NCBI GenBank assembly: GCA_934726455.1
Contig: CAKVDS010000020.1
Coordinates: forward strand, 1 to 38,759
Direction: 5' to 3'
Length of the DNA: 38,759 nt
Source: an uncultured Bacteroidales bacterium
GTDB lineage: Bacteria; Bacteroidota; Bacteroidia; Bacteroidales; UBA932
Part shown: positions 27,639 to 38,200 of the stretch, piece by piece
How positions within the stretch are numbered: position 1 is the first letter of the stretch
Layout of the letters: each line of letters begins with the position of its first letter
Program-made: the position numbers and the translations under genes
Notes under the pieces: model-generated
The model's database searches: none
What the model was told of the DNA's origin: nothing
What the model saw: the letters and a program-made list of their open reading frames with translations, nothing else

Positions 27639-30600
27639 TTATTTGTCAGATCTGCACCTGCGGAGATACTCTGACGGGGACACCCCGAACTGCACCTTAA
27701 AGCAACGGCTGAAATATGCCGGGTCCGAAAAGCCGAACCGCCACGCCACCTCCGACACAGTCAAATCGCCTTGAGCCAGCACAGCCTTAGCTTTCAGCAG
27801 ACGATTCTCACGGATGAGTTCAACCGGAGATTTGCCCGTAAGCGCCTTGACCTTGTTGTACATCGTGGTGCGTCCGAGACCAAGATGCTGCGCAAGGTCT
27901 CCCACTTCAAGGTCCGGGTCCGTGACATTGGAGTCCAGCCACTCCTTAAGTTTGGAGAGGAAGTCACGGTCTCGCCCTGTAAGCATCATCTCCTCCTGCT
28001 CTGCCTCTTCATCGGATGTGTTGCCCTCCAAAACGGCAAAATGCTCAAAAAGGGTTCTGCGCCTGGCAAGAAGGTTATCTATGCCAGCCTTAAGATAATC
28101 CACGCTGAAAGGTTTGGTGATATAGGCGTCGGCCCCGTAGCGGAGACCGGCGATGCGGTCCTCGTAAGAATGTTTGGCGGTCAGCATTATGACCGGGATG
28201 TGACTCGTCTCGAAATCGGCACGTATACGCTCAAGGAGCCCGATTCCGTCAAGTCCCGGCATCATGATGTCCGTCACCACGATATCAGGCGGATCAGACG
28301 ATATCCTGTCCATGGCATCGAGACCGTCGGCGAAGAGAGACATCAAATAGTCAGACGAGAGCGCAGAGGCGACAAAACGCCTGATTTCCGGATTGTCATC
28401 AACAAAAAGCACCTTGGGGGCACCAGACGGGGGCTCGTGCTGCACATGATCCGCGGCAGAATCACCTGACCAGCATGCAGAATCGCCGAGATCAATCTGT
28501 TCAGGATGGAAATGGGCGTTCCCCGATGGAAGGACGAAACTGAAGATGCTTCCTTTGCCGGGCTCACTCTCGACCGAAATCGTCCCATGGTGCATTTCTA
28601 TTATCTCTTTGCACAATGACAGTCCGATTCCGCTTCCACGCACCTCGTCCCGGACGGCTTCGTGGAAACGGGCATAACGCCCGAACACCTTCGCGGCCTG
28701 TCGACGGCTGAGCCCTATCCCGGTATCGGCGACCTCCACCGTCAACTGTCCGTCAGAGGAGGATACGGACACGGTAATGCTTCCAGCATCCGGAGTGAAT
28801 TTGAAAGCGTTGGACAACAGGTTGTACAGCACGCTCTCTATCCTGTCCCTGTCCGCCCATACCATTACAGGACCGGGCGGAATCTGCATCCTGAAGGAAA
28901 TGCCATGCTCTTCGGCAAGCTCGCGGAAACTCCGTGACACCTCCTGCACCAGCAGTACAATATCCATCTCCCTTACCCTCAGGTCCAGGCCGTCTTTGAC
29001 TTTACCACGGAAATCAAGGAGCCGGTTTATAAGAGACAGCATTCTTATCGAATTGCGATATGACAACTCAAGGCTTTCCCCGCCCTTATCAGGGCTGTCA
29101 TTGTTTCCACGGCGCCGCAAGTCTTCCAGACCGCCAATGATAAGAGTAAGCGGCGTACGGAGTTCATGGGACATGTCCGTGAAGAAACGGGCTTTGACCT
29201 CAGACATGCGCTGTTCCATCCTGGTCTCGGCACGCAGTCGGGAGACCATTATCACAGAATGCAATATAAGCCACACCAGGGCACCGGCGAGGAGCACATA
29301 GGCACACCAGGCGTACCACCTCAGGTATGGCGGGGCCTCAACACGCAGGGCCACCGATATTTCCGGCCCGCTCATACGCTCATTACCCACATAAGCCTTG
29401 ACCCTGAAACGGTAACGTCCGGGCGGAACCTTGGAATATGAGGCGCTGTTCACCTTGCGGGAATCCGTCCATCCCCCATCATACCCCTCCAGGCAATAAC
29501 TGTAATTGACCTTGTCCTGCAGGCGGAAATTGAGAGAAGCGAAATCGATGCGGAACGACATATAATCGTAAGGAAGCACAAATTCCCCCTCAACGCCATA
29601 CACTGCCTCATCCTGCGCATTCATGATGCTCAAATCAGTGAACCTCAACCGATAATCATACCCGAATGAAAGAAGCCCCCGGCTATCATATACAAGCAGG
29701 CCCTCAGTGCCGCCGAACAGAACAGTCCCCCGACTGTCAATCACGGCGGCAGCCTCATTGCAGACCCCGGAAGCAGAGGACAATATGGAGCAGTCGGTAA
29801 ACATCTCACCGGAACGGTCAAGCCGGGCCACGCCCTTTTCGGACGCCACCCAGACATTGCCTTCCCTGTCCTCGACAGCAGACAGGACCATGTTGTCAAG
29901 AAGACCGTCCACGACCGTATAATTCCTGAATTCCGGGGTTCCGTCAGGCGCATAGGAACATATCAGGCCCAAGCCGCCTCCATAAGTACAGGCCCATACC
30001 CTCGAAGCGGAATCCTTCATAAGATAAGTCACATCGTTCCCTCCGATGCTCGTATGATCAGACGGAGAATGCCTGTACAGATGGAAAGACATGTCTTCGG
30101 GACGCTCTGACGGGTCACAGAGCATAAGTCCTTCGGTCGTGGCCACAAAAACCTTGTCCGTACCGTCACAAAGGATATATCTGGCTCTTGCACCCTCCTG
30201 TAACGGATATGAAGAAATGGAATTATACGGATTCAGAAACTTGCCGTCCCCGGACAGGATATTGACGCCTCCTCCGAACGTGGCCACCCAGATACGGCCG
30301 GCAGTGTCCTGAGCCACGCAGTATACATTGTCATTTGAAAGAGAATACGGGTCAGAGTCAGAATGGACATAATGGCGGAAGCGGAAACGGCCTCCATCAG
30401 GTCTGAGTCGCCACAGTCCGTTTCCTTTAGTCCCGGCCCATACGCTTCCATCAGAATCACAGAACACGGAATACACCCTGCCCAGAGGCTGCCCGCCGTC
30501 GGATTCCCCGAAACTGGAAAGAAGGTTGTAGTCCGCATCATAAAGATTGAGCCTCCCGCCCTTTGTGCCGGCCCAGATATTCCCGGCAGGGTCCACGCAA

Positions 30601-31928
30601 AGCGCCCTGACATTTTCCGGAAAAGTCTTGTCAACGCCAGAAACCGACCGTGTCACGACATCATCGATGACAATCTTGAACAAACCCCTCTCGTAATATG
30701 GTGACATCCACATCACATTGTCTTTGTCTACCTCGAAGGCCACCACGCCATTGGTCATATGATAAGACGAGGATACCTGACCCAGAAACGGCCGGACCAT
30801 ATCGGCATCCCTGTCATAGTAACCGAATCCCGAATGGCGCATCTTCATCCATACCACATCATTGCGCTCTTTGATGACACAAAGCGGATCTTGAAAATAA
30901 TCCACCGTATCAAGCGGAAGGACAAAGCGTTTGAAATCACGGTCGGAGGGGCGGAAACGCACGACCCCAGGAGAAGAATCAACTATCCATACGATGCCAT
31001 GGGAATCCACCGTCATAGCGGAGACATCCACCGGAAGCCGGCCCGAAACCGGCCTGACATCCACCTCCATCTTATCGTCAAGCACGACAACTCCCCCGGT
31101 ATGCGTACCCGCATACAGTTCCGAACCGTCATCAGAAAAGGCGAGAGAACTGATGCCGCCGTCTATCCTGACAGGGCCGCGGTCCACTTCCCCACAGAAA
31201 GAAGGATAAACATGACTCGCAGAAGCGAACACAATCCCGTCCGATCCGGTCGCGAGAGCAACCACAGGCTCAGAAAAATTCCGCCTCGCCTCCGGAACCG
31301 TCCCCGGAGCCATGCTCACCACACGGTATCCCCCGTCACACACGACCCAGACCTTTCCATCCCCGGTCTCAGCCATCATGGTTATATCCTTCCCGATAAG
31401 AGCGTCATCAAAAAATTGCTCCCCCACAAGCGGCTTCCCCGGACCGGAGCAGGTAAAACGGACAAGTCCGAGTCCTGAAAACGCAACCAGCACCGTGGGG
31501 GATTGTTTGCAGCAGAGAACCTCCCCGACATGCCAGTTCACCCCCTCAAGTTCAGGAACAGCGGACTCCAGTTCCCCGAAACGGTCAGAGTACGGATCAT
31601 AGCGGTAAAGATGGCTGTCATATGTGCTGAACCACAGATATCCCATGGCATCCTCGGAAACGGAGACAAAGCGGTTATGCTGGACGGAACCGCCGGAGAA
31701 ATCATCCGAATAGTTCTTGAAATGGTAGCCGTCATACCGGCTTACCCCGTTCCATGTGCAGAGCCACACGAATCCGCGCGAATCCGTAAATATGTCAAGA
31801 ATATTATTATGCGCCAGACCATCCTGGACAGTATATGACACCATCGTCCCGCCCAAAGTCCGGGCGGGGGCGACGGTCTGCCAGAAAAACAGCAGAAACA
31901 GAAGCAGCATTATCGCCCGACGTCCCAT
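27639..31928 (-). CDS. Hybrid two-component system regulator (HTCS) of the locus
   Basis: This one-protein sensor, kinase, receiver and AraC-type regulator senses a glycan fragment in the periplasm and activates its utilisation genes. From the ATG at 31928 it has 1429 residues; an upstream in-frame TTG at 31949 is less likely because MGRRAIMLLLFLLFFW makes a proper signal sequence. Order: signal segment (1-24), beta-propeller repeats with many GxxWxGT-like motifs (about 25-740), Y_Y_Y domain (about 783-858), membrane helix (about 872-895), HisKA with H921 (SHELRTP), ATPase with N1036, N1040 and DTGIGL (1068-1073), receiver with D1177, D1178, phospho-acceptor D1220 and K1272, and an AraC HTH (about 1330-1425). 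It lies between the two GH28 genes with its own -7 box. Confidence 0.95.
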   Translation of the reverse strand: MGRRAIMLLLFLLFFWQTVAPARTLGGTMVSYTVQDGLAHNNILDIFTDSRGFVWLCTWNGVSRYDGYHFKNYSDDFSGGSVQHNRFVSVSEDAMGYLWFSTYDSHLYRYDPYSDRFGELESAVPELEGVNWHVGEVLCCKQSPTVLVAFSGLGLVRFTCSGPGKPLVGEQFFDDALIGKDITMMAETGDGKVWVVCDGGYRVVSMAPGTVPEARRNFSEPVVALATGSDGIVFASASHVYPSFCGEVDRGPVRIDGGISSLAFSDDGSELYAGTHTGGVVVLDDKMEVDVRPVSGRLPVDVSAMTVDSHGIVWIVDSSPGVVRFRPSDRDFKRFVLPLDTVDYFQDPLCVIKERNDVVWMKMRHSGFGYYDRDADMVRPFLGQVSSSYHMTNGVVAFEVDKDNVMWMSPYYERGLFKIVIDDVVTRSVSGVDKTFPENVRALCVDPAGNIWAGTKGGRLNLYDADYNLLSSFGESDGGQPLGRVYSVFCDSDGSVWAGTKGNGLWRLRPDGGRFRFRHYVHSDSDPYSLSNDNVYCVAQDTAGRIWVATFGGGVNILSGDGKFLNPYNSISSYPLQEGARARYILCDGTDKVFVATTEGLMLCDPSERPEDMSFHLYRHSPSDHTSIGGNDVTYLMKDSASRVWACTYGGGLGLICSYAPDGTPEFRNYTVVDGLLDNMVLSAVEDREGNVWVASEKGVARLDRSGEMFTDCSILSSASGVCNEAAAVIDSRGTVLFGGTEGLLVYDSRGLLSFGYDYRLRFTDLSIMNAQDEAVYGVEGEFVLPYDYMSFRIDFASLNFRLQDKVNYSYCLEGYDGGWTDSRKVNSASYSKVPPGRYRFRVKAYVGNERMSGPEISVALRVEAPPYLRWYAWCAYVLLAGALVWLILHSVIMVSRLRAETRMEQRMSEVKARFFTDMSHELRTPLTLIIGGLEDLRRRGNNDSPDKGGESLELSYRNSIRMLSLINRLLDFRGKVKDGLDLRVREMDIVLLVQEVSRSFRELAEEHGISFRMQIPPGPVMVWADRDRIESVLYNLLSNAFKFTPDAGSITVSVSSSDGQLTVEVADTGIGLSRRQAAKVFGRYARFHEAVRDEVRGSGIGLSLCKEIIEMHHGTISVESEPGKGSIFSFVLPSGNAHFHPEQIDLGDSACWSGDSAADHVQHEPPSGAPKVLFVDDNPEIRRFVASALSSDYLMSLFADGLDAMDRISSDPPDIVVTDIMMPGLDGIGLLERIRADFETSHIPVIMLTAKHSYEDRIAGLRYGADAYITKPFSVDYLKAGIDNLLARRRTLFEHFAVLEGNTSDEEAEQEEMMLTGRDRDFLSKLKEWLDSNVTDPDLEVGDLAQHLGLGRTTMYNKVKALTGKSPVELIRENRLLKAKAVLAQGDLTVSEVAWRFGFSDPAYFSRCFKVQFGVSPSEYLRRCRSDK

Positions 31929-31946
31929 AGCATAACTGAACAGAGA

Positions 31947-31954
31947 CAAATATA
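31947..31954 (-). promoter_or_regulatory. Predicted -7 box of the HTCS gene
   Basis: The minus strand reads TATATTTG, a full match to TAnnTTTG, in the short gap between the upstream GH28 gene and the HTCS start. The expected leader is about 14 nt. It would allow the sensor to be made independently of the susC promoter it presumably controls. Confidence 0.5.
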
Positions 31955-31958
31955 AGCA

Positions 31959-33602
31959 CTATTCTTCAGACATGCAGCCCACAGCTTTGGGAGAAAGATG
32001 GACTTTGTACCGGACATGTGATGATGACGACAGGCTGACTCCGCTGTTGCGGCCTCCGCTCACCATCAGATCATACTCGGAAGGAGACTCCGGCCTGAAA
32101 TCCCTGATTTTCATATCCTTGACATTATTAAGCCTCAACGGGGCCCCCTGCGTACATGTGATGCTGACATCGGAAAGATGCACAGAAGAAGATTCGTTGA
32201 TGACCGCCCCCTCCTCCGACACGATACTGCAACCGTCCACCCTGACATTCTCGACGTTCATTTCAGGCAGGCCGTTGAAAAGCATCGCCATCCCGGCCCT
32301 GTAGCAGACTATGTCGCTGATGAAGATGTTACGGAACTGTGGGGTGCCCTCATTGACGGGAGCAGGCACAAGATCGACATCTTCGCCCATCGAGGGCGCT
32401 TGAGGCTTCTTACCATAGAACAAGTCGAAAAGCAGAGCCTCATCCACGATATCACACATCATTATGTTACTGATATAGATATTCTCCACCACACCCCCGC
32501 GGCCGCGCCTGCTCTTGAAACGCAGCCCTACATCAGTGCCGGAGAAACGGCAGTTGGTAACGGAGATGTTCCTTGCTCCGCCGCTCATCTCGCTCCCCAC
32601 CACAAATCCTCCGTGTCCATGGAAACACACGCAATTGTCAACAGCGATATTCTCAGCCGGTATCCCGCGCAGCCTTCCCTCTTCGTCTTTTCCGCTTTTG
32701 ATGCAGATAGCATCATCTCCCACATCGAAACTGCTGTCCTTGAGCACCACATTCCGGCAGGACTCTATATCTATGCCGTCTCCGTTCTTGGCATACCATG
32801 GGCATCTGACGCTTATTCCATCCACAATGACCCCCGTACAGAGAGAGAGGTGCACATTCCAGCAGGGTGAATTCTGGAATGTCACGCACTCAAGAAGAAG
32901 GTTCTCGCACTCAAGAAAATTGATCATGACAGGACGCAGGAAGTCCTTGACACTCTCGAAATCCTCCATCGTTCTTGCCCACGGCACTATATTCTGTATG
33001 GCGTCCTTCGCTCCCCTATAATAGCTTTCACTGGGGTACCACAGCTGGCCATCCTCACTGAGGATACCACCGGAAGACACGCATCTCTCCCAGATATAAG
33101 GCGGCATCTCCGCCTTCCTGCCAAGCCGCCATATATCCCCGGACCCGTCTATGATGCCTTTCCCGGTGACCGCCACATTCCTCCTGCCTACCGCGGAGAG
33201 CTGTGCCTTGCAACGGAATGTCCTGACACCCTCGAAAACCGTCTCCACAATAGGATAGAGGTCTTTGTCCTGGGAAAACAGGATTACGGAATGCTCGCTC
33301 AAGTGCAGTTCCATATTGTCCCCCAGCTCGACAGGCCCTGTCACCCATACACCTGGCGGGACCGTCAGACGGCCCCCGCCAAGTGAAGAAAGGTGCTCTA
33401 TCGCCAGCGCAAACGCTTTGGTGTTGTCATGCATTCCATCCCCGTACCCGCCGAAATCACTGAGACTTACATCCCGCGATGGTATGGAGGGCACCTCCAC
33501 CGCAGGCATATCAAACGGTACCGACCGGCAGATCTGCCCGACACTCCGCGACTGAAGTCCCGATGAGACGAGGACAAGCGCCGCCACAATCCCTGCCGTC
33601 AT
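31959..33602 (-). CDS. GH28 polygalacturonase-type glycoside hydrolase (upstream paralogue)
   Basis: This is a second family 28 parallel beta-helix hydrolase, 547 residues from the ATG at 33602. Catalytic motifs are N273-G-D275 (KNGDGID), D296-D297 (GDDAICIKSG), G329-H330-G331 (FHGHGGFVVGS) and R361-F-K363, where most family members have RIK. It shares CPWxAxNGDGID and SSGGILSEDGQLWYPS with the paralogue at 26203-27579 but has an extra C-terminal beta-helix extension of roughly 90 residues. The ATG at 33608 is also possible; 33602 is preferred because it overlaps the susD stop by 4 nt (ATGA) and has AAGGA 5 nt upstream. The N-terminus is hydrophobic (GIVAALVLVSSGL), consistent with export though without a basic start. 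Confidence 0.92.
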   Translation of the reverse strand: MTAGIVAALVLVSSGLQSRSVGQICRSVPFDMPAVEVPSIPSRDVSLSDFGGYGDGMHDNTKAFALAIEHLSSLGGGRLTVPPGVWVTGPVELGDNMELHLSEHSVILFSQDKDLYPIVETVFEGVRTFRCKAQLSAVGRRNVAVTGKGIIDGSGDIWRLGRKAEMPPYIWERCVSSGGILSEDGQLWYPSESYYRGAKDAIQNIVPWARTMEDFESVKDFLRPVMINFLECENLLLECVTFQNSPCWNVHLSLCTGVIVDGISVRCPWYAKNGDGIDIESCRNVVLKDSSFDVGDDAICIKSGKDEEGRLRGIPAENIAVDNCVCFHGHGGFVVGSEMSGGARNISVTNCRFSGTDVGLRFKSRRGRGGVVENIYISNIMMCDIVDEALLFDLFYGKKPQAPSMGEDVDLVPAPVNEGTPQFRNIFISDIVCYRAGMAMLFNGLPEMNVENVRVDGCSIVSEEGAVINESSSVHLSDVSITCTQGAPLRLNNVKDMKIRDFRPESPSEYDLMVSGGRNSGVSLSSSSHVRYKVHLSPKAVGCMSEE

Positions 33603-35251
33603 TCCCATCCTTCATTCTGATGTCCGGCCAGGGCCGGGTTCAACTCAATGGCGGCCAAAGGGATGGGACGGAGATAGAACTTCCGCTCGATTCTGCCCTG
33701 TGGCACATCCGGATTATGCGCCTCCACATATTCCGCAAGCTTCCCTGTCCTGGTAAGGTCAGCCCAGCGCAGGTATTCACCTGCAAGTTCTCTCGCCCGC
33801 TCGTTCAGGATATAGTCAATGCTCATCTCGGAAGGACTCGCCGGAGTCGCTCCTGCGCGATGTCTTACCACATTGACAAAAGCGGCTGCATCTTCGTTGC
33901 GTCCCAACTTCACGCAGGCCTCAGCGGCTATAAGATCAGACTCCGCGACACGCGCGAGGTATATGTCTCGCATAGAGGAGGTGATTTTGTAGTAAGTCCT
34001 GCCGTTGCCGGTATCATCAAACTTGCGGAACGGCGCGACACCGCAGATGTCCGCACTCATCTTCGCCTCGTACGAAGTCAATTCGTTGCTGATGTTGTTG
34101 CCCTCGGGCAGCATCTCCACCACAACCGCGTTCTTCCTGCGCGGCAGAGCGTTTCTCCATTCCTCTACCCCGGATATCCTCCATGAAGGACAATAATAAT
34201 AAGTGACTTCGCTGGTATTGCGCTTGTCCTCATCGTAATAGTCCCAATAACTCTGGCGCAGTTCGGTCATGAAAGTAGCATCGTAGCGCCGGTCGCTGTC
34301 CGGAGAATCCGTATCCGTATTGAAGACTTCATGCATCCATAGAGTCGGCGTAAGAGTTGATGAGGTATACTTGTGTCCGGCCTCCGCCCCCTTGAGATAA
34401 GGACAGTAGTCAGCTTGCTGCCTGTTGCCGTCAGACTGTACATTGTCCACGGTGGAAGTGTCATAGTCCACGAAGAACAGCACTTCAGGATTCCTCTCCC
34501 CGGCATTGCTGAAAAGTGTTGAAAATTCTGTCTTCAGCTCCTTGCCTGCTCCGGCCATTTCCGCATATCTCACAGCCTGAGTAAAATACGAATCTTCAGA
34601 CGTGAGCCAGCCAAGGCAGAGGCAGGCCTTTGAAGCAAAATGCATTGCGGCAAGTTTATTGAAGCGTCCGCTCGTCTGGTCCGTCGGCAGAGCCGAAGTC
34701 TCGGAGGCAAGATCTTCAAGCTCATCAATGACAAATTTGAGAACATCTTCAGCGCTGGAGCGTTCCACGCTCACAAGCGGAGAGGACGATCTCTCGAGCA
34801 CGAGAGGCACCCCGCCGAACTGCTGGACGAGGTTGAGGTAATAAAACGCCCTCAATCCCCTGGCCTCAGCCACACGGCCGGCCCTTTCACTATGGTCCTG
34901 ACCCCAATAGACGAGTTCATTGGCAAGGGCAATGGCCTGGTAGTGCCCGCGGTAAAATACACGGACATTCTCCTCTGCGCTTGAATAGTTCTGCCCGTAA
35001 AGGTTGCAAACCTGCACCGATGTCCTTCCGCTGGCAAAAAGATCGGTTCCGCCCTCGAAAAGCCACGGGGCATTGCCGTATATTGAGCGCAATGAGCTGT
35101 AGGCCGCGTTTCCAAGACTTTCATAGCCTGCAGCCGTCTGATAATAGTCCTTGCCGGCTATGTTTGAACGGTTGTCCTGGTCCAGGAAACCGGAGCATGA
35201 TACAGCCAGAAACGAAAAGGCACACAAAATATTTGTTGTCAACTTTTTCAT
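33599..35251 (-). CDS. SusD/RagB-family surface glycan-binding lipoprotein
   Basis: This is the outer-membrane lipoprotein that caps its SusC partner and captures oligosaccharides at the cell surface. From the ATG at 35251 it has 550 residues; the frame is open further upstream, but MKKLTTNILCAFSFLAVSC is a standard lipoprotein signal with lipidated C19, followed by SGFLDQDN as in most SusD proteins. TPR-like helices with EARGLRAFYYLNLVQQFGGVPLVLE (about 129-153) and the C-terminal INER-type segment (YILNERARELAGEYLRWADLTRTGKL) are family hallmarks. The start is 13 nt after the susC stop; the stop overlaps the GH28 start by 4 nt. Ligand specificity cannot be read from sequence. Confidence 0.95.
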   Translation of the reverse strand: MKKLTTNILCAFSFLAVSCSGFLDQDNRSNIAGKDYYQTAAGYESLGNAAYSSLRSIYGNAPWLFEGGTDLFASGRTSVQVCNLYGQNYSSAEENVRVFYRGHYQAIALANELVYWGQDHSERAGRVAEARGLRAFYYLNLVQQFGGVPLVLERSSSPLVSVERSSAEDVLKFVIDELEDLASETSALPTDQTSGRFNKLAAMHFASKACLCLGWLTSEDSYFTQAVRYAEMAGAGKELKTEFSTLFSNAGERNPEVLFFVDYDTSTVDNVQSDGNRQQADYCPYLKGAEAGHKYTSSTLTPTLWMHEVFNTDTDSPDSDRRYDATFMTELRQSYWDYYDEDKRNTSEVTYYYCPSWRISGVEEWRNALPRRKNAVVVEMLPEGNNISNELTSYEAKMSADICGVAPFRKFDDTGNGRTYYKITSSMRDIYLARVAESDLIAAEACVKLGRNEDAAAFVNVVRHRAGATPASPSEMSIDYILNERARELAGEYLRWADLTRTGKLAEYVEAHNPDVPQGRIERKFYLRPIPLAAIELNPALAGHQNEGWE

Positions 35252-35264
35252 ACCGAATACTAAA

Positions 35265-38200
35265 CTAAAATTTAACATTGACGCCAAACTGCCAGGTTAC
35301 CGAACTCGGGCCGCCCCTGCCGTCGGAGATCTCGGCATCCGCCCATTCCGGGTCAAAACCTTTATAGGAAGTGAACGTGAACGGATTCAGCACATTCGCA
35401 TATACACGCATGCTGCCGATCCCGACTTTCTCGGTGAAATTCCGTGGAAGAGTATAACCAAGACAGATTGTCTTGATCTTGACAAACGAGGCATCCACGT
35501 AGCAGTTTGACTGGAATTCTTTGTTCTTTCCGGTGTACCAGCCGTTTCCCCCGCCGTAGTTGTAGGCTGCTCCGTCGAAAGGGTACGGGTATGAACCCGG
35601 CTTCGTCTCTGCGGCCCGCACATCGGGGTCGGAGGTCACGGTCTGCGGATCACGTCCGTCCCAACTGTAATTGAATATCGGCGCACCCTCAGGTATGTAG
35701 AAGTCCATGTTGAGCTTGGTCCTGCCGCGGTCACTGTAGTTCGTGAATTCTTCCATGAACGGGCTGTATACGAGCTGCCCCTGCTTGGTGTTGAGTGTCA
35801 TGGAGAAATCCCAGTTGCCCCATGAGAACGAAGTTGACAGGTTTCCGGTCCACTCCGGCATGGCATGTCCCAGGATCTGCCGGTCATCATCGTTGATCTT
35901 CCCGTCATGGTTGAGGTCCTCATAAGTCATGCAGCCCTCGAAATATCCGTACCACTCGGAGTTTTTCTTTGTCACACCATCTATCGTCACAAGTTCGTTT
36001 GCTTTCTCGCGGGTGCAGATCCCGGTCTGTTTCAGATCATACGCCACATCTATAGGTTGTCCGATGAACCACCTCTCTGAACGCATGTCTTCCTTTTTTC
36101 CTTGAAGCTCGAGGATGGAGTTACGGTTTTTTGCGAATGAAAGCGACACATCCCAATGCAGGTCTCTGGTCTCAAGAATCACACCCTTGAGCATAAATTC
36201 CACACCACGGTTGTTGACCTTACCCACATTGGCAGTCATGCTTCCCGAACTTGATCCCTGCTCGTAGAGGAGTTTCATATCCATAAGCAAATCATTGGAA
36301 GTCTTTGAATACCAGTCCACAGTACCGGAAATTCTGCCACGCAGGAAAGAGAAGTCAAGTCCAGTGTTGAACTCTGCCGTGGTCTCCCAGCTGAGAAGTT
36401 CATTGGCGATTCCTGGGCCATAGCCTTTGCCGAATCCTGAATAGTAAAGCTGGTCTGCGAGAAATATGGTCTCATAGTTCCCGACAGAAGCATTGTTTCC
36501 GGTCATGCCGTAGCTCAGTCTGAGCTTGAGGTCATCCATCCACGGGAGGGAGTTTTTCACGAACTGCTCTTCACTGATCCTCCATGCGAGAGCGGCTGAC
36601 GGGAACATCCCCCAGCGGTGACCTTTCTGGAACTTCGAAGAACCGTCCCAACGGTTGGAGAGAGTAAGAAGGTATTTACCCTTGTAACTATAGTTGGCCC
36701 TGAGCGCATACGAGAGCATCGTCGCCTTGCCGTAGGAGCTTCCCACATCGCTATATCCGGAAGCCGCCGACGCCAGATTGTACCACATAGTCCCGGCAGT
36801 CACGTTAAGAGCGGAAAGTTTATACCTTTCCGCCTCAGTGCTGTAGACGCTCATGAGCGCCATCAGGTTGACGGAATGGTCTGCACCGAAATTCTTGATA
36901 TAGTTGGCCTGGGTATCCCAGGTATATGAGAAACTCTCGTCACGGGTCACGGTAGCCTTGGCATCTCCTGTAGGATTGGTCTTCGCATTGTATGTCCCGG
37001 ACTGCATCTCGGTCAAGCCGCCGTAGTATTCTCCTCTTCTTGAAGTTGAAAGCGTCGGATAGAAGCTTGTCTTGAAGATGAGAGCATCGGTCGGCTTGTA
37101 CTGCAGATACAGCGAAGCAAGAGCCCTATAGCCGCGGGTCTTGTCCTGGGAATTCATCGCATCCATCAAAGGCGATACTGTGGAGGTGAATCCTGCCGGA
37201 TATGCCTCACTCTTTTCCTGACCCGGAACCAGGTCCTTTCCCGGCATGTAGTTAAGTTCTCCGGTGGCAGTGTTGTACGGGAGCCAGAATCCGTTTGAGC
37301 GGAACGATGTCTGGACCGCTTTTTTGGAGCCGTAATCAAATTCATAAGCCACGAGGTTGGCGCTCGCGCCGGCAGTGATGGTACGGGTCAGTTTTCCGTC
37401 AATGGAAAGTTTGATGTTGTAGCGCTTCATGCTGTCCCCCATCACACCGTCTTCCTGCTGATATCCGGCACCGATACGGTACGATGTGTTCTTGCCGGTG
37501 CCTGCGGCCTGCACGAAATGGTTCTGCTGTATGCCGTCCTTGAGCATCAGATCCATCCAGTCAGTGTATTCTTTGTTGATGAACTGCTCCTTCATCTTCG
37601 GGGCATTCTTGTTCCAGCAGGCTTTCATGTTGGTTTTGGTAATCTCCAGAGGGAGCCTGCCATCGATAATCTGAGCGTTCTTCACCGGTGTCGCATACCT
37701 CATATATCTGTATTCAAGCCAGGTGTCCGCATCCATGAAGTCCGGCATACGGGCGACCGACTTGTATCCCACATATCCGTCATAGGACACTGACACCTTG
37801 TCGTTTCCGGCCTTTGCCTGCTTGGTCGTGACTATCACCACTCCATTTGTGGCTCTGGAGCCGTATATGGCTGTGGAAGACGCATCCTTGAGGATATCAA
37901 TCTTCTCGATGTCAAACGGGTTGATGAAGTTGATATCGTCACAGATTATTCCGTCCACCACAAAAAGCGGCTGTGTGCTGCTGCCAAGCGTGCTCTTACC
38001 GCGGATGGCTATGCTGAAGCTTTCTCCAGCACGGCTTGAAGACTGGCTGATGTCCACACCTGCCACCTGGCCCTGAAGGGACTCCATCACCGTTGATGTA
38101 CCCTTAGTAGTGAGTTTACTGTCACTGACACTCCCGATGGAGCCGGTAAGGTCGGACTTTTTCTGCACACCATATCCGACCACAACCGCCTCATCCAGGG

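Noticed and set aside
30759..31478. A 239-codon plus-strand frame opposite the HTCS sensor domain
   Set aside because: It is rich in Arg, His and Pro with no motif, and lies opposite clear propeller repeats.
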